Below are positions 26,652 to 34,369 of a stretch of 64,000 bases of DNA, in pieces. Position 1 is the stretch's first letter. The number at the start of each line of letters is the position of its first letter. The position numbers were made by a program, and so were the translations under genes. The stretch covers positions 62,001 through 126,000 of the forward strand of contig CAMDDB010000003.1 of NCBI GenBank assembly GCA_945890865.1, given 5' to 3'. The notes under the pieces are model-generated. The model was not told the DNA's origin. It searched no databases and saw only the letters and a list, made by a program, of their open reading frames with translations. This DNA is from Flavobacterium psychrophilum. Lineage in GTDB: Bacteria > Bacteroidota > Bacteroidia > Flavobacteriales > Flavobacteriaceae.

Positions 26652-27125
26652 TTATTTTATATACAACTTCTTAATTTTAGGAATTGGACCTCCGCATTTC
26701 ACTTGGTGACACTGAATACAAGCATATATACCATTATTAAAATGTGTTTTGGCATTCTTTGGATCTTGATATATCAATTCTTGAGCTTTGATAAATTGAG
26801 TTGCTTGTTCATCAAAAAACGAGTCTCTATCTGCATCATCGGTCATTACCGCTTGATGAATTTTAATAAAATGTTGCGGAAATTTACCGATTGTATCGCC
26901 ATTAATAATTCGCTCTTTTAAACGTTGATTATCAACGTACATTTGCTCCATAAGAGCCGCCATTTCAGACATTTCATACATTTCAAATCCATTTTCTTTC
27001 TTTGAAAGCGAATCTTTTTTTATTATTTCAATACCGAAAATTTCAACTGAATCATTGCTTTTTACATTTTCACAGGAAAGAAATACAACCGAAAAAACAA
27101 AAATAAAAAGTAACTTATTCATCAT
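26652..27125 (-). CDS. Lipoprotein with C-terminal CxxCH motif (cytochrome c'-like)
   Basis: A 157-residue protein with a lipobox ending VFLSC (C18). The central part is helical and acidic, and a single CIQCH motif lies near the C-terminus (C136-H140), the place where four-helix cytochromes c' bind heme. An extra cysteine follows in QVKCGG. It could be a periplasmic monoheme protein, but heme attachment is inferred only from the motif. The start overlaps the stop of the DUF4920 gene by 4 bp, so the two are translated together. A second ATG follows the first directly. Confidence 0.72.
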   Translation of the reverse strand: MMNKLLFIFVFSVVFLSCENVKSNDSVEIFGIEIIKKDSLSKKENGFEMYEMSEMAALMEQMYVDNQRLKERIINGDTIGKFPQHFIKIHQAVMTDDADRDSFFDEQATQFIKAQELIYQDPKNAKTHFNNGIYACIQCHQVKCGGPIPKIKKLYIK

Positions 27126-27610
27126 TTTGCAATTAATACACCATTTGCAACGAAAGAATAGGTTGTTTTAGGGGCAATTATACTATCTATTGCCGCTTGA
27201 GATTTTCCAGCATCTTTTGCATAATGTTTTAATTCGTCAACACTTTCAATACTTATAAAAGCTTTTCCTTGAACGACTACTTCTTTCTTTTGTGCATTCA
27301 TTGGAACAAAAAAACCATAGTCTTTGAATTTGACAAAAGCCTCATTATCTTCTGGTAGTGCAAGGGTCATCCAACATCCTTTTTTCTTACAAACTTCATT
27401 TATTGTAGATGTAAAGGCAATGTCTAGAGTATCTCCTTCTTTTAAGGAAGTGTACTTGCGCATCATTTCAGAAGTTGATAGGGCATTTTCTGCTGAAATT
27501 GAATCGCCAAATTTTGCAAATGTTACTTCATCATGAGCAACTTCCTTCTTTTTTTCACAACTTAAAAAAAAAGTTGTTACTGCAATTGCTAGGGCAATAT
27601 TTTTTATCAT
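27122..27610 (-). CDS. DUF4920 lipoprotein
   Basis: A 162-residue lipoprotein (TTFFLSC, C18) matching the DUF4920 family: an OB-like beta-barrel core with VCKKKGCWMTLALPEDNEAF and VKFKDYGFFVPMNA. The conserved KKGCWM segment suggests metal or redox binding, but no activity is known for the family. It is the first gene of a two-gene operon with the CxxCH lipoprotein. TATTTTTG at 27629-27636, with TTTG 22 bp upstream (27659-27662), is a plausible promoter. Confidence 0.87.
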   Translation of the reverse strand: MIKNIALAIAVTTFFLSCEKKKEVAHDEVTFAKFGDSISAENALSTSEMMRKYTSLKEGDTLDIAFTSTINEVCKKKGCWMTLALPEDNEAFVKFKDYGFFVPMNAQKKEVVVQGKAFISIESVDELKHYAKDAGKSQAAIDSIIAPKTTYSFVANGVLIAK

Positions 27611-27807
27611 TTTGATTTAATTTATAGACAAAAATACCATTATTTTTGAAATGAAAATCAAAATTATTGCAAATATCGATCAACTTAAATAATAGCTAAT
27701 TAATAATTCTATACCTAAAGTATCATTAACCATTCATTTTTTAGTAAGTTTGCAAAATATTTATCAAAAATCAGTTTTGGGCTGGTAATTTAAACTACTT
27801 TTTTGCA

Positions 27808-28875
27808 ATGGAAGTAACCACTTTTAATGATATTGAAATTATTTCAGCTTCAAATTCTAAAATTAACAGTGTTGATTTTGAAAACCTAACTTTTGGAAAC
27901 GTCTTTACAGACCACATGTTAATTTGTGATTTTAAAGAAGGTACTTGGCAAAAACCATTCATTCAACCCTATGCGCCTTTTACCATTGATCCTTCGGCTA
28001 AGGTATTTCATTATGGTCAAGCCATTTTTGAAGGTATGAAAGCTTACAAAGATCAAGAAGATGCTGTTTGGTTATTTCGCCCAGAGGAAAATTTTCTCAG
28101 ATTTAACAAAAGTGCTACCCGTATGGCAATGCCTGAGGTTCCAGAATCCATTTTTATGGGAGGGTTAAAAAAATTACTACAATTAGATGAACAATGGGTA
28201 AAAAAAGGAATTGAAAATACCTTATATATTAGACCATTTATGATTGCTACTGGTCATGGTGTTATTGCTGCTCCTTCACAAGAATATCGTTTTATGATTA
28301 TTTTATCTCCTGCCCGTTCCTATTATTCGGGAGAAGTTAAAGTTATTATTGCCGAACATTACAGCCGCGCGGCTAATGGAGGCATTGGGGCTGCTAAAGC
28401 AGCGGGTAATTACTCCGCACAATTTTATCCCACTAAATTAGCCAACGAAAAAGGTTTCCAACAAATCATTTGGACGGATGATGCTACGCATACCAAGCTA
28501 GAAGAAGCTGGAACTATGAATGTGTTTTTCAGAATAAACGATACATTATACACCGCACCAACTAGCGAACGCATATTAGATGGCGTTACCCGTAAAAGTG
28601 TGATTGAATTAGCTAAAAGAGAAAATATTACTGTTGAAGTTCGCCCGGTATTAGTCGAAGAATTACTGGCTTCTGCCAAAAACGGAACACTTAAAGAGAT
28701 TTTTGGAGCAGGTACCGCCGCTGTAATAAATCCTATTGTAGGATTTTCATACCAAGACAACTATTTTGAATTACCTAAGCAAGAACATTCTATGGCACTA
28801 GAAATCAAAGAAAAACTAACCAATATCCAACATAAATTAGCAGAAGATACTTTTGGTTGGACTGTAAAAGTATAA
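27808..28875 (+). CDS. ilvE: Branched-chain amino acid aminotransferase
   Basis: A 355-residue fold-type IV PLP enzyme that makes or breaks down leucine, isoleucine and valine using glutamate/2-oxoglutarate. The PLP lysine is K197 in GAAKAAGNYSAQ, and LEEAGTMNVFF together with FGAGTAAVINPI are further signatures. Length matches the longer (about 355 residue) BCAT class. It is followed by a strong bidirectional terminator. A -7-like TAAGTTTG lies at 27745-27752. Confidence 0.96.
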   Translation: MEVTTFNDIEIISASNSKINSVDFENLTFGNVFTDHMLICDFKEGTWQKPFIQPYAPFTIDPSAKVFHYGQAIFEGMKAYKDQEDAVWLFRPEENFLRFNKSATRMAMPEVPESIFMGGLKKLLQLDEQWVKKGIENTLYIRPFMIATGHGVIAAPSQEYRFMIILSPARSYYSGEVKVIIAEHYSRAANGGIGAAKAAGNYSAQFYPTKLANEKGFQQIIWTDDATHTKLEEAGTMNVFFRINDTLYTAPTSERILDGVTRKSVIELAKRENITVEVRPVLVEELLASAKNGTLKEIFGAGTAAVINPIVGFSYQDNYFELPKQEHSMALEIKEKLTNIQHKLAEDTFGWTVKV

Positions 28876-28893
28876 TTTATTTAATAAAATATT

Positions 28894-28926
28894 AAAAAGG
28901 GCGATACTAGTTTATCGCCCTTTTTT
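28894..28926. terminator. Bidirectional terminator between ilvE and the MazG-like gene
   Basis: GGGCGATA pairs with TATCGCCC around a CTAGTT loop, flanked by A-run and T-run, so it works for both convergent genes. Confidence 0.88.
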
Positions 28927-29308
28927 ATTTCAGTATGGCCTCAAAATTGGGTTTAAAATAATTAGGCCCTTTCATTACTTTACCATCTTCACGGTAGATG
29001 GGTTTTCCATCGGAACCCAATTTACTCATATTTGAGCGTTGAATTTCATCAAATACTTCTTCTATTTTATGTTGCAAACCATGTTCTAAAATGGTACCAC
29101 ACAAAATGTATAACATATCGCCCAGCGCATCCGCTATTTCAACAATATCATTGTTTTCTACTGCTTCAAGATATTCTTCGTTTTCTTCTTTCATTAAATT
29201 GAAACGTAGTTCGTTTTTGAGTTTTCCTAAATCGGCTTTAATTTCAGTGCTAATCCCTAAACCATAGGTTTCATGAAATAATTTTACTGCGTTCAGTTGT
29301 TTTTGCAT
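28925..29308 (-). CDS. MazG-like nucleoside triphosphate pyrophosphohydrolase
   Basis: A 127-residue all-alpha NTP pyrophosphohydrolase of the PRA-PH/MazG superfamily. The metal-binding pattern is seen in KEENEEYLEAVENND and EIADALGDMLYILCG (about residues 41-93). It probably hydrolyses non-canonical or excess nucleotides to monophosphates; the exact substrate is unknown. It stands alone, convergent with ilvE and divergent from the small membrane protein at 29382. Confidence 0.85.
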   Translation of the reverse strand: MQKQLNAVKLFHETYGLGISTEIKADLGKLKNELRFNLMKEENEEYLEAVENNDIVEIADALGDMLYILCGTILEHGLQHKIEEVFDEIQRSNMSKLGSDGKPIYREDGKVMKGPNYFKPNFEAILK

Positions 29309-29381
29309 ATTCTAATTTTATTTAACGAAAAATAGAAATTTAGAACCTAATTAATCCTTATTTTTGTAAAAATTTTTCAAT

Positions 29382-29570
29382 ATGTTTTCAACAGGCCAAA
29401 TTTATTTTGCGATTTTTTTTATTATAATCTTTGTAATTACAATGATTGCGGTGTATCGAAAAGATTTACAAGTAATAAAACCCGTTTATAAAGGAACCTA
29501 TTGGGTATTGATCGGTTTTTTAATTTTTATAGGATTCCTCTTTTTAATCAAATTCGTAATGAAAGAATAA
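29382..29570 (+). CDS. Small membrane protein with two transmembrane helices
   Basis: A 62-residue protein with hydrophobic helices at about residues 7-24 (FAIFFIIIFVITMIAVY) and 42-60 (YWVLIGFLIFIGFLFLIKF), separated by a basic loop (RKDLQVIKPVYKG). It has no enzymatic motif. It lies 33 bp upstream of the SRPBCC/GyrI-like gene in the same direction and may be co-transcribed. Function unknown. Confidence 0.72.
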   Translation: MFSTGQIYFAIFFIIIFVITMIAVYRKDLQVIKPVYKGTYWVLIGFLIFIGFLFLIKFVMKE

Positions 29571-29603
29571 TTTTCATTACATTTGTAAAACAAATTCTAA
29601 ATA

Positions 29604-30617
29604 ATGAGAATTCTTAAGTATTTATTTTTATTATTTCTATTACTCTTCATCGCTTTTGTGGTCTTTGTGGCTTCACAACCCGGTGATTATAAAATTATGC
29701 AAACCAAAGAAATTGCAGCTCCTAAAGAAAAATTATTTCAATTTATTGCCAATACTAATTCATTCCAGGAATGGAGTCCGTGGGAAGAAGATGAAGCCCT
29801 CATTGCTACTGTAAAGAATTCCTCGAAAGATTCTCTATTTCATAAAATAACGATTAATGAAGAACCAAGCAATTCTTCGTTTCATTTTCAATCCACTAAA
29901 AAAGGAACTCTTGTTACTTGGCAAATGGAAGGAACTTTAGATTTGAAATCCAAAATAATGAGTGTATTAAATGGGGGTGCTAACCCTGTCATCGGTTCAC
30001 AATTACTTAAAGGTTTAGAAAACATAAATTATTATTTGGTAAATGAAATTGGAAATTTTTCTATTAAAACCAATGGTTTAGTAACGAAACAAGCCGCCAA
30101 TTACCTCCAACAAGTAGCTACATGTGCTGTTAGCGATTTTGAAACAAAATCGAAAGCTATGTTGCAAAATATGATATCTTTTGTAACCAAAAACAACATT
30201 ACAACTACTGGACTCCCATTCATTCGCTATACAACAAAAAAATCTCCCGATCAAAAAACAACTTTTGCTATTTGTATTCCAATAAAAGAACGCATTTTCA
30301 CTTTGGAGGGCAGTCAAATTTCTGGTGGACATTTTGAGGCTTTTGATGCTGTTAAAACAACCCTAACCGGAGATTATTCGCACAAAGAGAAAGCATGGAA
30401 AGCAGCCCGCCGTTATATGAATAAAAATAAAATAACAGAAGATACTGCAGAAAAGGCAATTGAAATATACCAAATTAGTTTACCAAAAGAACGTAAACCT
30501 TCAAAATGGGTAACCGAAATCTATATTCCAGTACAAAAAAAACGCCAGGAACCTCAGCCTGAAACTGTAGAAACTATAGAACCTACTCCAGAAGTAAAAG
30601 AAAATTCGGTGCAATAA
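29604..30617 (+). CDS. Membrane-anchored SRPBCC domain fused to a GyrI-like effector-binding domain
   Basis: A 337-residue protein with an N-terminal membrane anchor (about 4-25, LKYLFLLFLLLFIAFVVFV). An SRPBCC/polyketide cyclase-like hydrophobic-pocket domain covers about 33-160 (KEIAAPKEKLFQFIANTNSF and EWSPW). A GyrI-like/AraC effector-binding fold covers about 180-305 (ends in WVTEIYIPVQKK), then a proline/glutamate-rich tail. Both domains bind small hydrophobic ligands in known families. The ligand and role here are unknown. It converges on tcdA. Confidence 0.8.
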   Translation: MRILKYLFLLFLLLFIAFVVFVASQPGDYKIMQTKEIAAPKEKLFQFIANTNSFQEWSPWEEDEALIATVKNSSKDSLFHKITINEEPSNSSFHFQSTKKGTLVTWQMEGTLDLKSKIMSVLNGGANPVIGSQLLKGLENINYYLVNEIGNFSIKTNGLVTKQAANYLQQVATCAVSDFETKSKAMLQNMISFVTKNNITTTGLPFIRYTTKKSPDQKTTFAICIPIKERIFTLEGSQISGGHFEAFDAVKTTLTGDYSHKEKAWKAARRYMNKNKITEDTAEKAIEIYQISLPKERKPSKWVTEIYIPVQKKRQEPQPETVETIEPTPEVKENSVQ

Positions 30618-30621
30618 CCTT

Positions 30622-31344
30622 TTATTTTACTTTCCCAATCAAATGTTTTACAACCGTTTCAGCGGCATGCAAACCAAATAAAGCTGGCATCCAACTGTTG
30701 GTTCCGTAAAATGACTTCTTAAAATTAGTACCATCCGTGGTTTTAATACTGGTATAATCTGGACGTTCATAAGAAAATACAACCTTTACCCCTTTTGATA
30801 TTCCTTCTATTTTTAAACGCTTTCTCACGTTTTTAGCTAAGGGACAATATTCGGTTTTACTAATATCGCGCACTTTTACTTTTTCGGCTTCAAACTTACC
30901 GCCGGCGCCCATATTGCTAATTACTTTTACTTTTTTGCGTTTACAAGCAACAATTAAATTGATTTTTGGCGTCACACTATCGATACAATCCAGTACATAA
31001 TCAAATTCTGGCGAAACCAATTCGAAAGCACGTTCTGGAGATAAAAATTCTTCAATTCGGGTGAGTTTTAATTCGGGATTAATATCCAATAACCGATCGC
31101 CTACAATGGCAACTTTGGGAGCTCCCACGGTACTGTGCAAAGCCGGCAATTGACGGTTGATATTGGTAATATCCACTACATCTCCATCTACAATGGTCAT
31201 GTTTCCTACACCCGCTCGGGCTAAAAATTCGGCAGCAAAACTTCCTACACCACCCAAACCAACTACCAACACATTGGCTTTTTCTAACTTTTGAATACCC
31301 TCTTCTTTAAATAACAAAACTGCACGTTCTTTCCACTTTGCCAT
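30622..31344 (-). CDS. tcdA: tRNA threonylcarbamoyladenosine dehydratase TcdA
   Basis: A 240-residue E1-like ThiF-fold enzyme that cyclises t6A to ct6A in tRNA using ATP. The nucleotide loop is GLGGVGSFAAEFLARAGVG (about 29-47), followed by DGDVVDITNINRQ. The catalytic-type cysteines sit in DCIDSVTPK and CPLAKNVRKRL. Length agrees with the family (240-270). It probably shares a transcript with the tatD-like gene upstream (31 bp away). Confidence 0.92.
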   Translation of the reverse strand: MAKWKERAVLLFKEEGIQKLEKANVLVVGLGGVGSFAAEFLARAGVGNMTIVDGDVVDITNINRQLPALHSTVGAPKVAIVGDRLLDINPELKLTRIEEFLSPERAFELVSPEFDYVLDCIDSVTPKINLIVACKRKKVKVISNMGAGGKFEAEKVKVRDISKTEYCPLAKNVRKRLKIEGISKGVKVVFSYERPDYTSIKTTDGTNFKKSFYGTNSWMPALFGLHAAETVVKHLIGKVK

Positions 31345-31375
31345 ACTACTGTTGAATCATAAATTTTTTAATTGA

Positions 31376-32023
31376 TTAATTGAAAATTCTTGAAAAATTA
31401 TCAAAAACTATAGCTTTCATCTTCGCTAACGAAATTCCTTTAACGGCTGCCGCTTTTTCATACACCTCATAGATTGATTCTTCGATGGTATCCGTTTCTA
31501 ATAAAATTTGATTTTCGGATGCAAATTTAACTACTTTTTCCATTTCTGGGTTACGCAATAAATATTTCCCAAAAGAAAGATAAAATCCATTGTTCAAAAG
31601 TAATTGGGCCACCTGCTCATTTTTTGAAAATCCATGAATAATCATGGGATTCTCTAATTTCATTTCTTTCTTAATGGCAATCATTTCATCGAATGCTGCG
31701 ACACAATGCAATACAATAGGCTTTTTAGTCTGTTTTACGATATCTAATTGCTTTTTAAATACCGAAATTTGCAATGCCATGGGAATGTCAATTCGCTTAT
31801 CAAGACCACATTCTCCTAATGCTAAACAAGGTGCCAACTGTAATTTTTCTGTGATACAAGCCAAATCGGATTCCAACCTTTTTTCATCAATATACCACGG
31901 ATGAATACCAATAGAATAGTTTGGTATCAAAGCATCAAATTCCCACGGATATTGGTTAACTACTTCAATCACCTCGGAATCATTTGAAAATCGATGGGTA
32001 TGCAAATTGATAAATTGACTCAT
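31376..32023 (-). CDS. TatD family metal-dependent hydrolase
   Basis: A 215-residue TIM-barrel hydrolase. The metal motif NLHTHRF is at the N-terminus, ALGECGLDKR carries the bridging glutamate, and LHCVAAF, IHGFS and LETD match further metal or phosphate ligands. At 215 residues it is shorter than E. coli TatD (260), typical of the compact Bacteroidota variant. Family members act as 3'-5' DNases or D-aminoacyl-tRNA deacylases; which applies here is not known. It lies upstream of tcdA, and divergent from the MFS gene with 84 bp between starts. Confidence 0.88.
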   Translation of the reverse strand: MSQFINLHTHRFSNDSEVIEVVNQYPWEFDALIPNYSIGIHPWYIDEKRLESDLACITEKLQLAPCLALGECGLDKRIDIPMALQISVFKKQLDIVKQTKKPIVLHCVAAFDEMIAIKKEMKLENPMIIHGFSKNEQVAQLLLNNGFYLSFGKYLLRNPEMEKVVKFASENQILLETDTIEESIYEVYEKAAAVKGISLAKMKAIVFDNFSRIFN

Positions 32024-32083
32024 GGTTTTTTATTTTTACAAAAATATATAAATTAGTTCACAATGTAATTGGTTCTGCTTTCG

Positions 32084-32091
32084 TAAATTTG
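32084..32091 (+). promoter_or_regulatory. -7 element of the MFS transporter gene
   Basis: TAAATTTG lies 16 bp before the start codon and matches TAnnTTTG. No clear -33 partner was found at the usual spacing. Confidence 0.5.
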
Positions 32092-32107
32092 CCACTCAAA
32101 CAGCAAT

Positions 32108-33322
32108 ATGTTACAACGCGCCCTTCAAAAATACTTCAACAACTTTAAAGGATTTTCGAGAGAAATTTGGATTCTAGCTTTGATTACTTTTATCAATCGT
32201 GCGGGAACCATGGTACTCCCCTTTTTATCAAAGTACTTAAAGGAAGATTTGCATTTTTCTTACAGTCAAGTAGGCTGGATTATGGTAAGTTTCGGAATTG
32301 GCTCCATGCTAGGATCTTGGTTAGGTGGTAAATTATCTGACAAGATCGGATTTTATAAAATCATGATTTTTAGCTTACTGACCAGCGGAATTGGCTTCTT
32401 TATTTTGCAAAAAATAACCAGCTATCAGGGTTTATTAATCGCCATTTTCTTCATCATGGTTATCGCCGATATGTTTAGACCTGCCATGTTTGTTTCACTT
32501 GGCGCTTATGCAAAACCCGAAAATAGAACCAGAGCTTTAACACTGGTGCGTTTGGCCATCAATTTAGGGTTTGCCGCCGGACCAGCTCTAGGCGGTCTAT
32601 TAATTATGAGCGTAGGTTATAAAGGTTTGTTTTGGGTAGATGGTGCAACTTGCATAGTTGCTATTTTAATTTTTTGGTTAAAAGTAAAAGAAAAGAAAAA
32701 ATCGGCATACATCGATAAAGAACATCCGGGAGAAGTATTGACCCATTCTGTATTTAAAGATCGCCCGTTTTGGATTTTTCTACTGATTTGTTTGATTTCT
32801 GGAATAATGTTTTTCCAATTATTCACAACTATTCCACTGTATCATAAAGAACAATTTAACTTATCTGAACTTCAAACCGGACTCTTACTCACCTTTAACG
32901 GAGTTCTCGTTTTCTTTGTCGAAATGCCTTTAGTAAATTATATCGAAAGAAATAAAATTAATAAGCTTCGCGCCATTAACTTGGGCGGATTGCTAATGAC
33001 TATTAGTATGTTTCTGTTACTCATAAATAATTGGGTAGGCATTTTAATCGTTATGATGCTATTCATGACCTTCGCCGAAATGTTTGCTTTCCCATTTTCC
33101 AATTCCTTCGCAATGAGCCGCGCGCCTAAAGGACACGAAGGCCGCTATATGGCTATTTTTACCATGACCTATAGTATGGCGCATATTATAAGTGCAAAAA
33201 CAGGCATGACGATTATTGATCATTTTGGGTACCAAGCCAATTGGTTCTTTATGGGAACTCTAGGCTTTATTAGCGTATTATTAGGATTGTGGGTTATAAA
33301 ATTAGTTCATCCAAATAAATAG
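32108..33322 (+). CDS. MFS transporter (drug/sugar efflux-like)
   Basis: A 404-residue inner-membrane protein with 12 predicted helices. The loop 2-3 signature is GSWLGGKLSDKIGFYK (about 74-89), and a second conserved motif is RLAINLGFAAGPALGGLL in helix 5, resembling the antiporter motif C of drug exporters. Loop 6-7 is basic. Substrate is unknown. A very short gene follows 10 bp downstream in the same direction. Confidence 0.87.
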   Translation: MLQRALQKYFNNFKGFSREIWILALITFINRAGTMVLPFLSKYLKEDLHFSYSQVGWIMVSFGIGSMLGSWLGGKLSDKIGFYKIMIFSLLTSGIGFFILQKITSYQGLLIAIFFIMVIADMFRPAMFVSLGAYAKPENRTRALTLVRLAINLGFAAGPALGGLLIMSVGYKGLFWVDGATCIVAILIFWLKVKEKKKSAYIDKEHPGEVLTHSVFKDRPFWIFLLICLISGIMFFQLFTTIPLYHKEQFNLSELQTGLLLTFNGVLVFFVEMPLVNYIERNKINKLRAINLGGLLMTISMFLLLINNWVGILIVMMLFMTFAEMFAFPFSNSFAMSRAPKGHEGRYMAIFTMTYSMAHIISAKTGMTIIDHFGYQANWFFMGTLGFISVLLGLWVIKLVHPNK

Positions 33323-33332
33323 TTTCAAAATC

Positions 33333-33476
33333 ATGTTTCAATTACTCGCCCATCTAAACAAACTAATCCTACCCAGTTTTACCAAACAAGGATTAGATCC
33401 TCTCAAAGCAAAAAAATGGCAAATGGTATTGATAGCCTATCGCTATTACATAACCTGTAGAGCTTTAGATAATTAA
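33333..33476 (+). CDS. Small protein of 47 residues downstream of the MFS gene
   Basis: An intact ATG-to-TAA frame of 47 codons starts 10 bp after the MFS stop. The product opens MFQLLAHLNKLILPSFTKQG, is followed by LDPLKAKKWQMVLIAYRYY, and is basic and amphipathic, with no signal peptide. I recall flavobacterial micro-proteins with an LLPSFTKQGLD motif (sometimes mislabelled as SsrA-binding protein), which supports this being real; function is unknown. It is followed by the promoter of the tRNA gene. Confidence 0.72.
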   Translation: MFQLLAHLNKLILPSFTKQGLDPLKAKKWQMVLIAYRYYITCRALDN

Positions 33477-33527
33477 ATCCTATAGAAATAACTTATCCCA
33501 TAAAAGCAGTTATTTTTTAAATTTCAA

Positions 33528-33558
33528 TTTGGATATCTACTAAAATTATCTATATTTG
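33528..33558 (+). promoter_or_regulatory. Promoter of the tRNA-Arg gene
   Basis: TTTG at 33528-33531, a 19-bp spacer, and TATATTTG at 33551-33558: a textbook Bacteroidota sigma-A promoter. The mature tRNA begins 14 bp later. Confidence 0.85.
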
Positions 33559-33572
33559 CACTCACAAAAAAT

Positions 33573-33646
33573 GGCCTCGTGGCGCAACTGAATAGCGCAT
33601 CTGATTACGGCTCAGAAGGTTACTGGTTTGAATCCAGTCGAGGTCA
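33573..33646 (+). tRNA. tRNA-Arg, anticodon ACG
   Basis: A complete 74-nt cloverleaf. The acceptor GGCCTCG pairs with CGAGGTC (one G-T), followed by discriminator A; no CCA is encoded. The D stem is GCGC/GCGC with loop AACTGAATA. The anticodon stem TCTGA/TCAGA encloses TTACGGC, giving ACG, whose A34 needs deamination to inosine by TadA to read CGU/CGC/CGA. The T stem is ACTGG/CCAGT with loop TTTGAAT. Position 19 is A and position 56 is T, in place of the near-universal G19 and C56. A promoter precedes it and a terminator follows. Confidence 0.97.
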
Positions 33647-33647
33647 C

Positions 33648-33677
33648 AAAAGCTCTGCATAGCAGGGCTTTTTTTTA
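33648..33677 (+). terminator. Terminator of the tRNA-Arg gene
   Basis: AAAAGC-CTGC pairs with GCAG-GCTTTT with one mismatch around an ATA loop, followed by a T-run. It closes a single-gene tRNA transcript. Confidence 0.8.
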
Positions 33678-33731
33678 TTTTTTTTAATTCTTTTTTTGAA
33701 ATCCTTTATATTCGCTATCTTCGAAAAAAAA

Positions 33732-34343
33732 ATGTCAATAACAGAACGAGTTCAATTATTAGAAGCGTTATACAGTAAACTTGAACTTGAAATAACAGCG
33801 TTTCAAGAACAAACAAAACTAGGTTGTGTTTCGGGCTGTGGCAAATGTTGCAACAATCCCGACATTGATGCTTCGCCACTCGAATTTTTACCATGGGCTT
33901 ATCATTTGTATTTAAAAGGTAAAGCTGAAGCAATACTAGATCAACTAATCGCAACTACTGAAATGACTAAGTGCTATATCTACCAACCTTTTTCAGAATT
34001 TGAAGGCGACAAAGGAAGTTGTTCTGACTACAAACATCGTGGTTTAATTTGCCGCCTATTTGGTTTTGGAGCTACAAAGGACAAATACGGAAAACTTCGA
34101 TTAGCTACCTGTAAAATTATCAAAGAAGGTCAGAAAGTAAATTTTGATCAATCGACAATTTTAATAAATGAAGGACTTCCGGTACCCATATTTACTGACT
34201 ATTACATGAATTTATCGCAAATCGATTTTCAATTGGGAAATGTTGTGGTTCCCATTAATAAAGCGTTAAAGTTAGCCTTAGAAGAAGTTCTCCAATATTA
34301 TGCCTATCGCCCACTCCCAGAAGGACATATAGATATTGTCTAA
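33732..34343 (+). CDS. YkgJ-family cysteine cluster (zinc/iron-binding) protein
   Basis: A 203-residue protein with the CxxCxxCC cluster CVSGCGKCCNNPDID near the N-terminus and further cysteines in CSDYKHRGLICRLFGFG and ATCKII, the YkgJ/Fli B-type pattern that probably binds a zinc or Fe-S centre. The start at 33732 is preferred over an in-frame ATG at 33696, because a -7-like TATATTCG lies at 33707-33714, inside the longer version. Its function in the cell is not established. Confidence 0.83.
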   Translation: MSITERVQLLEALYSKLELEITAFQEQTKLGCVSGCGKCCNNPDIDASPLEFLPWAYHLYLKGKAEAILDQLIATTEMTKCYIYQPFSEFEGDKGSCSDYKHRGLICRLFGFGATKDKYGKLRLATCKIIKEGQKVNFDQSTILINEGLPVPIFTDYYMNLSQIDFQLGNVVVPINKALKLALEEVLQYYAYRPLPEGHIDIV

Positions 34344-34369
34344 AAGCCACATTTTATTACTTTTGCAGC

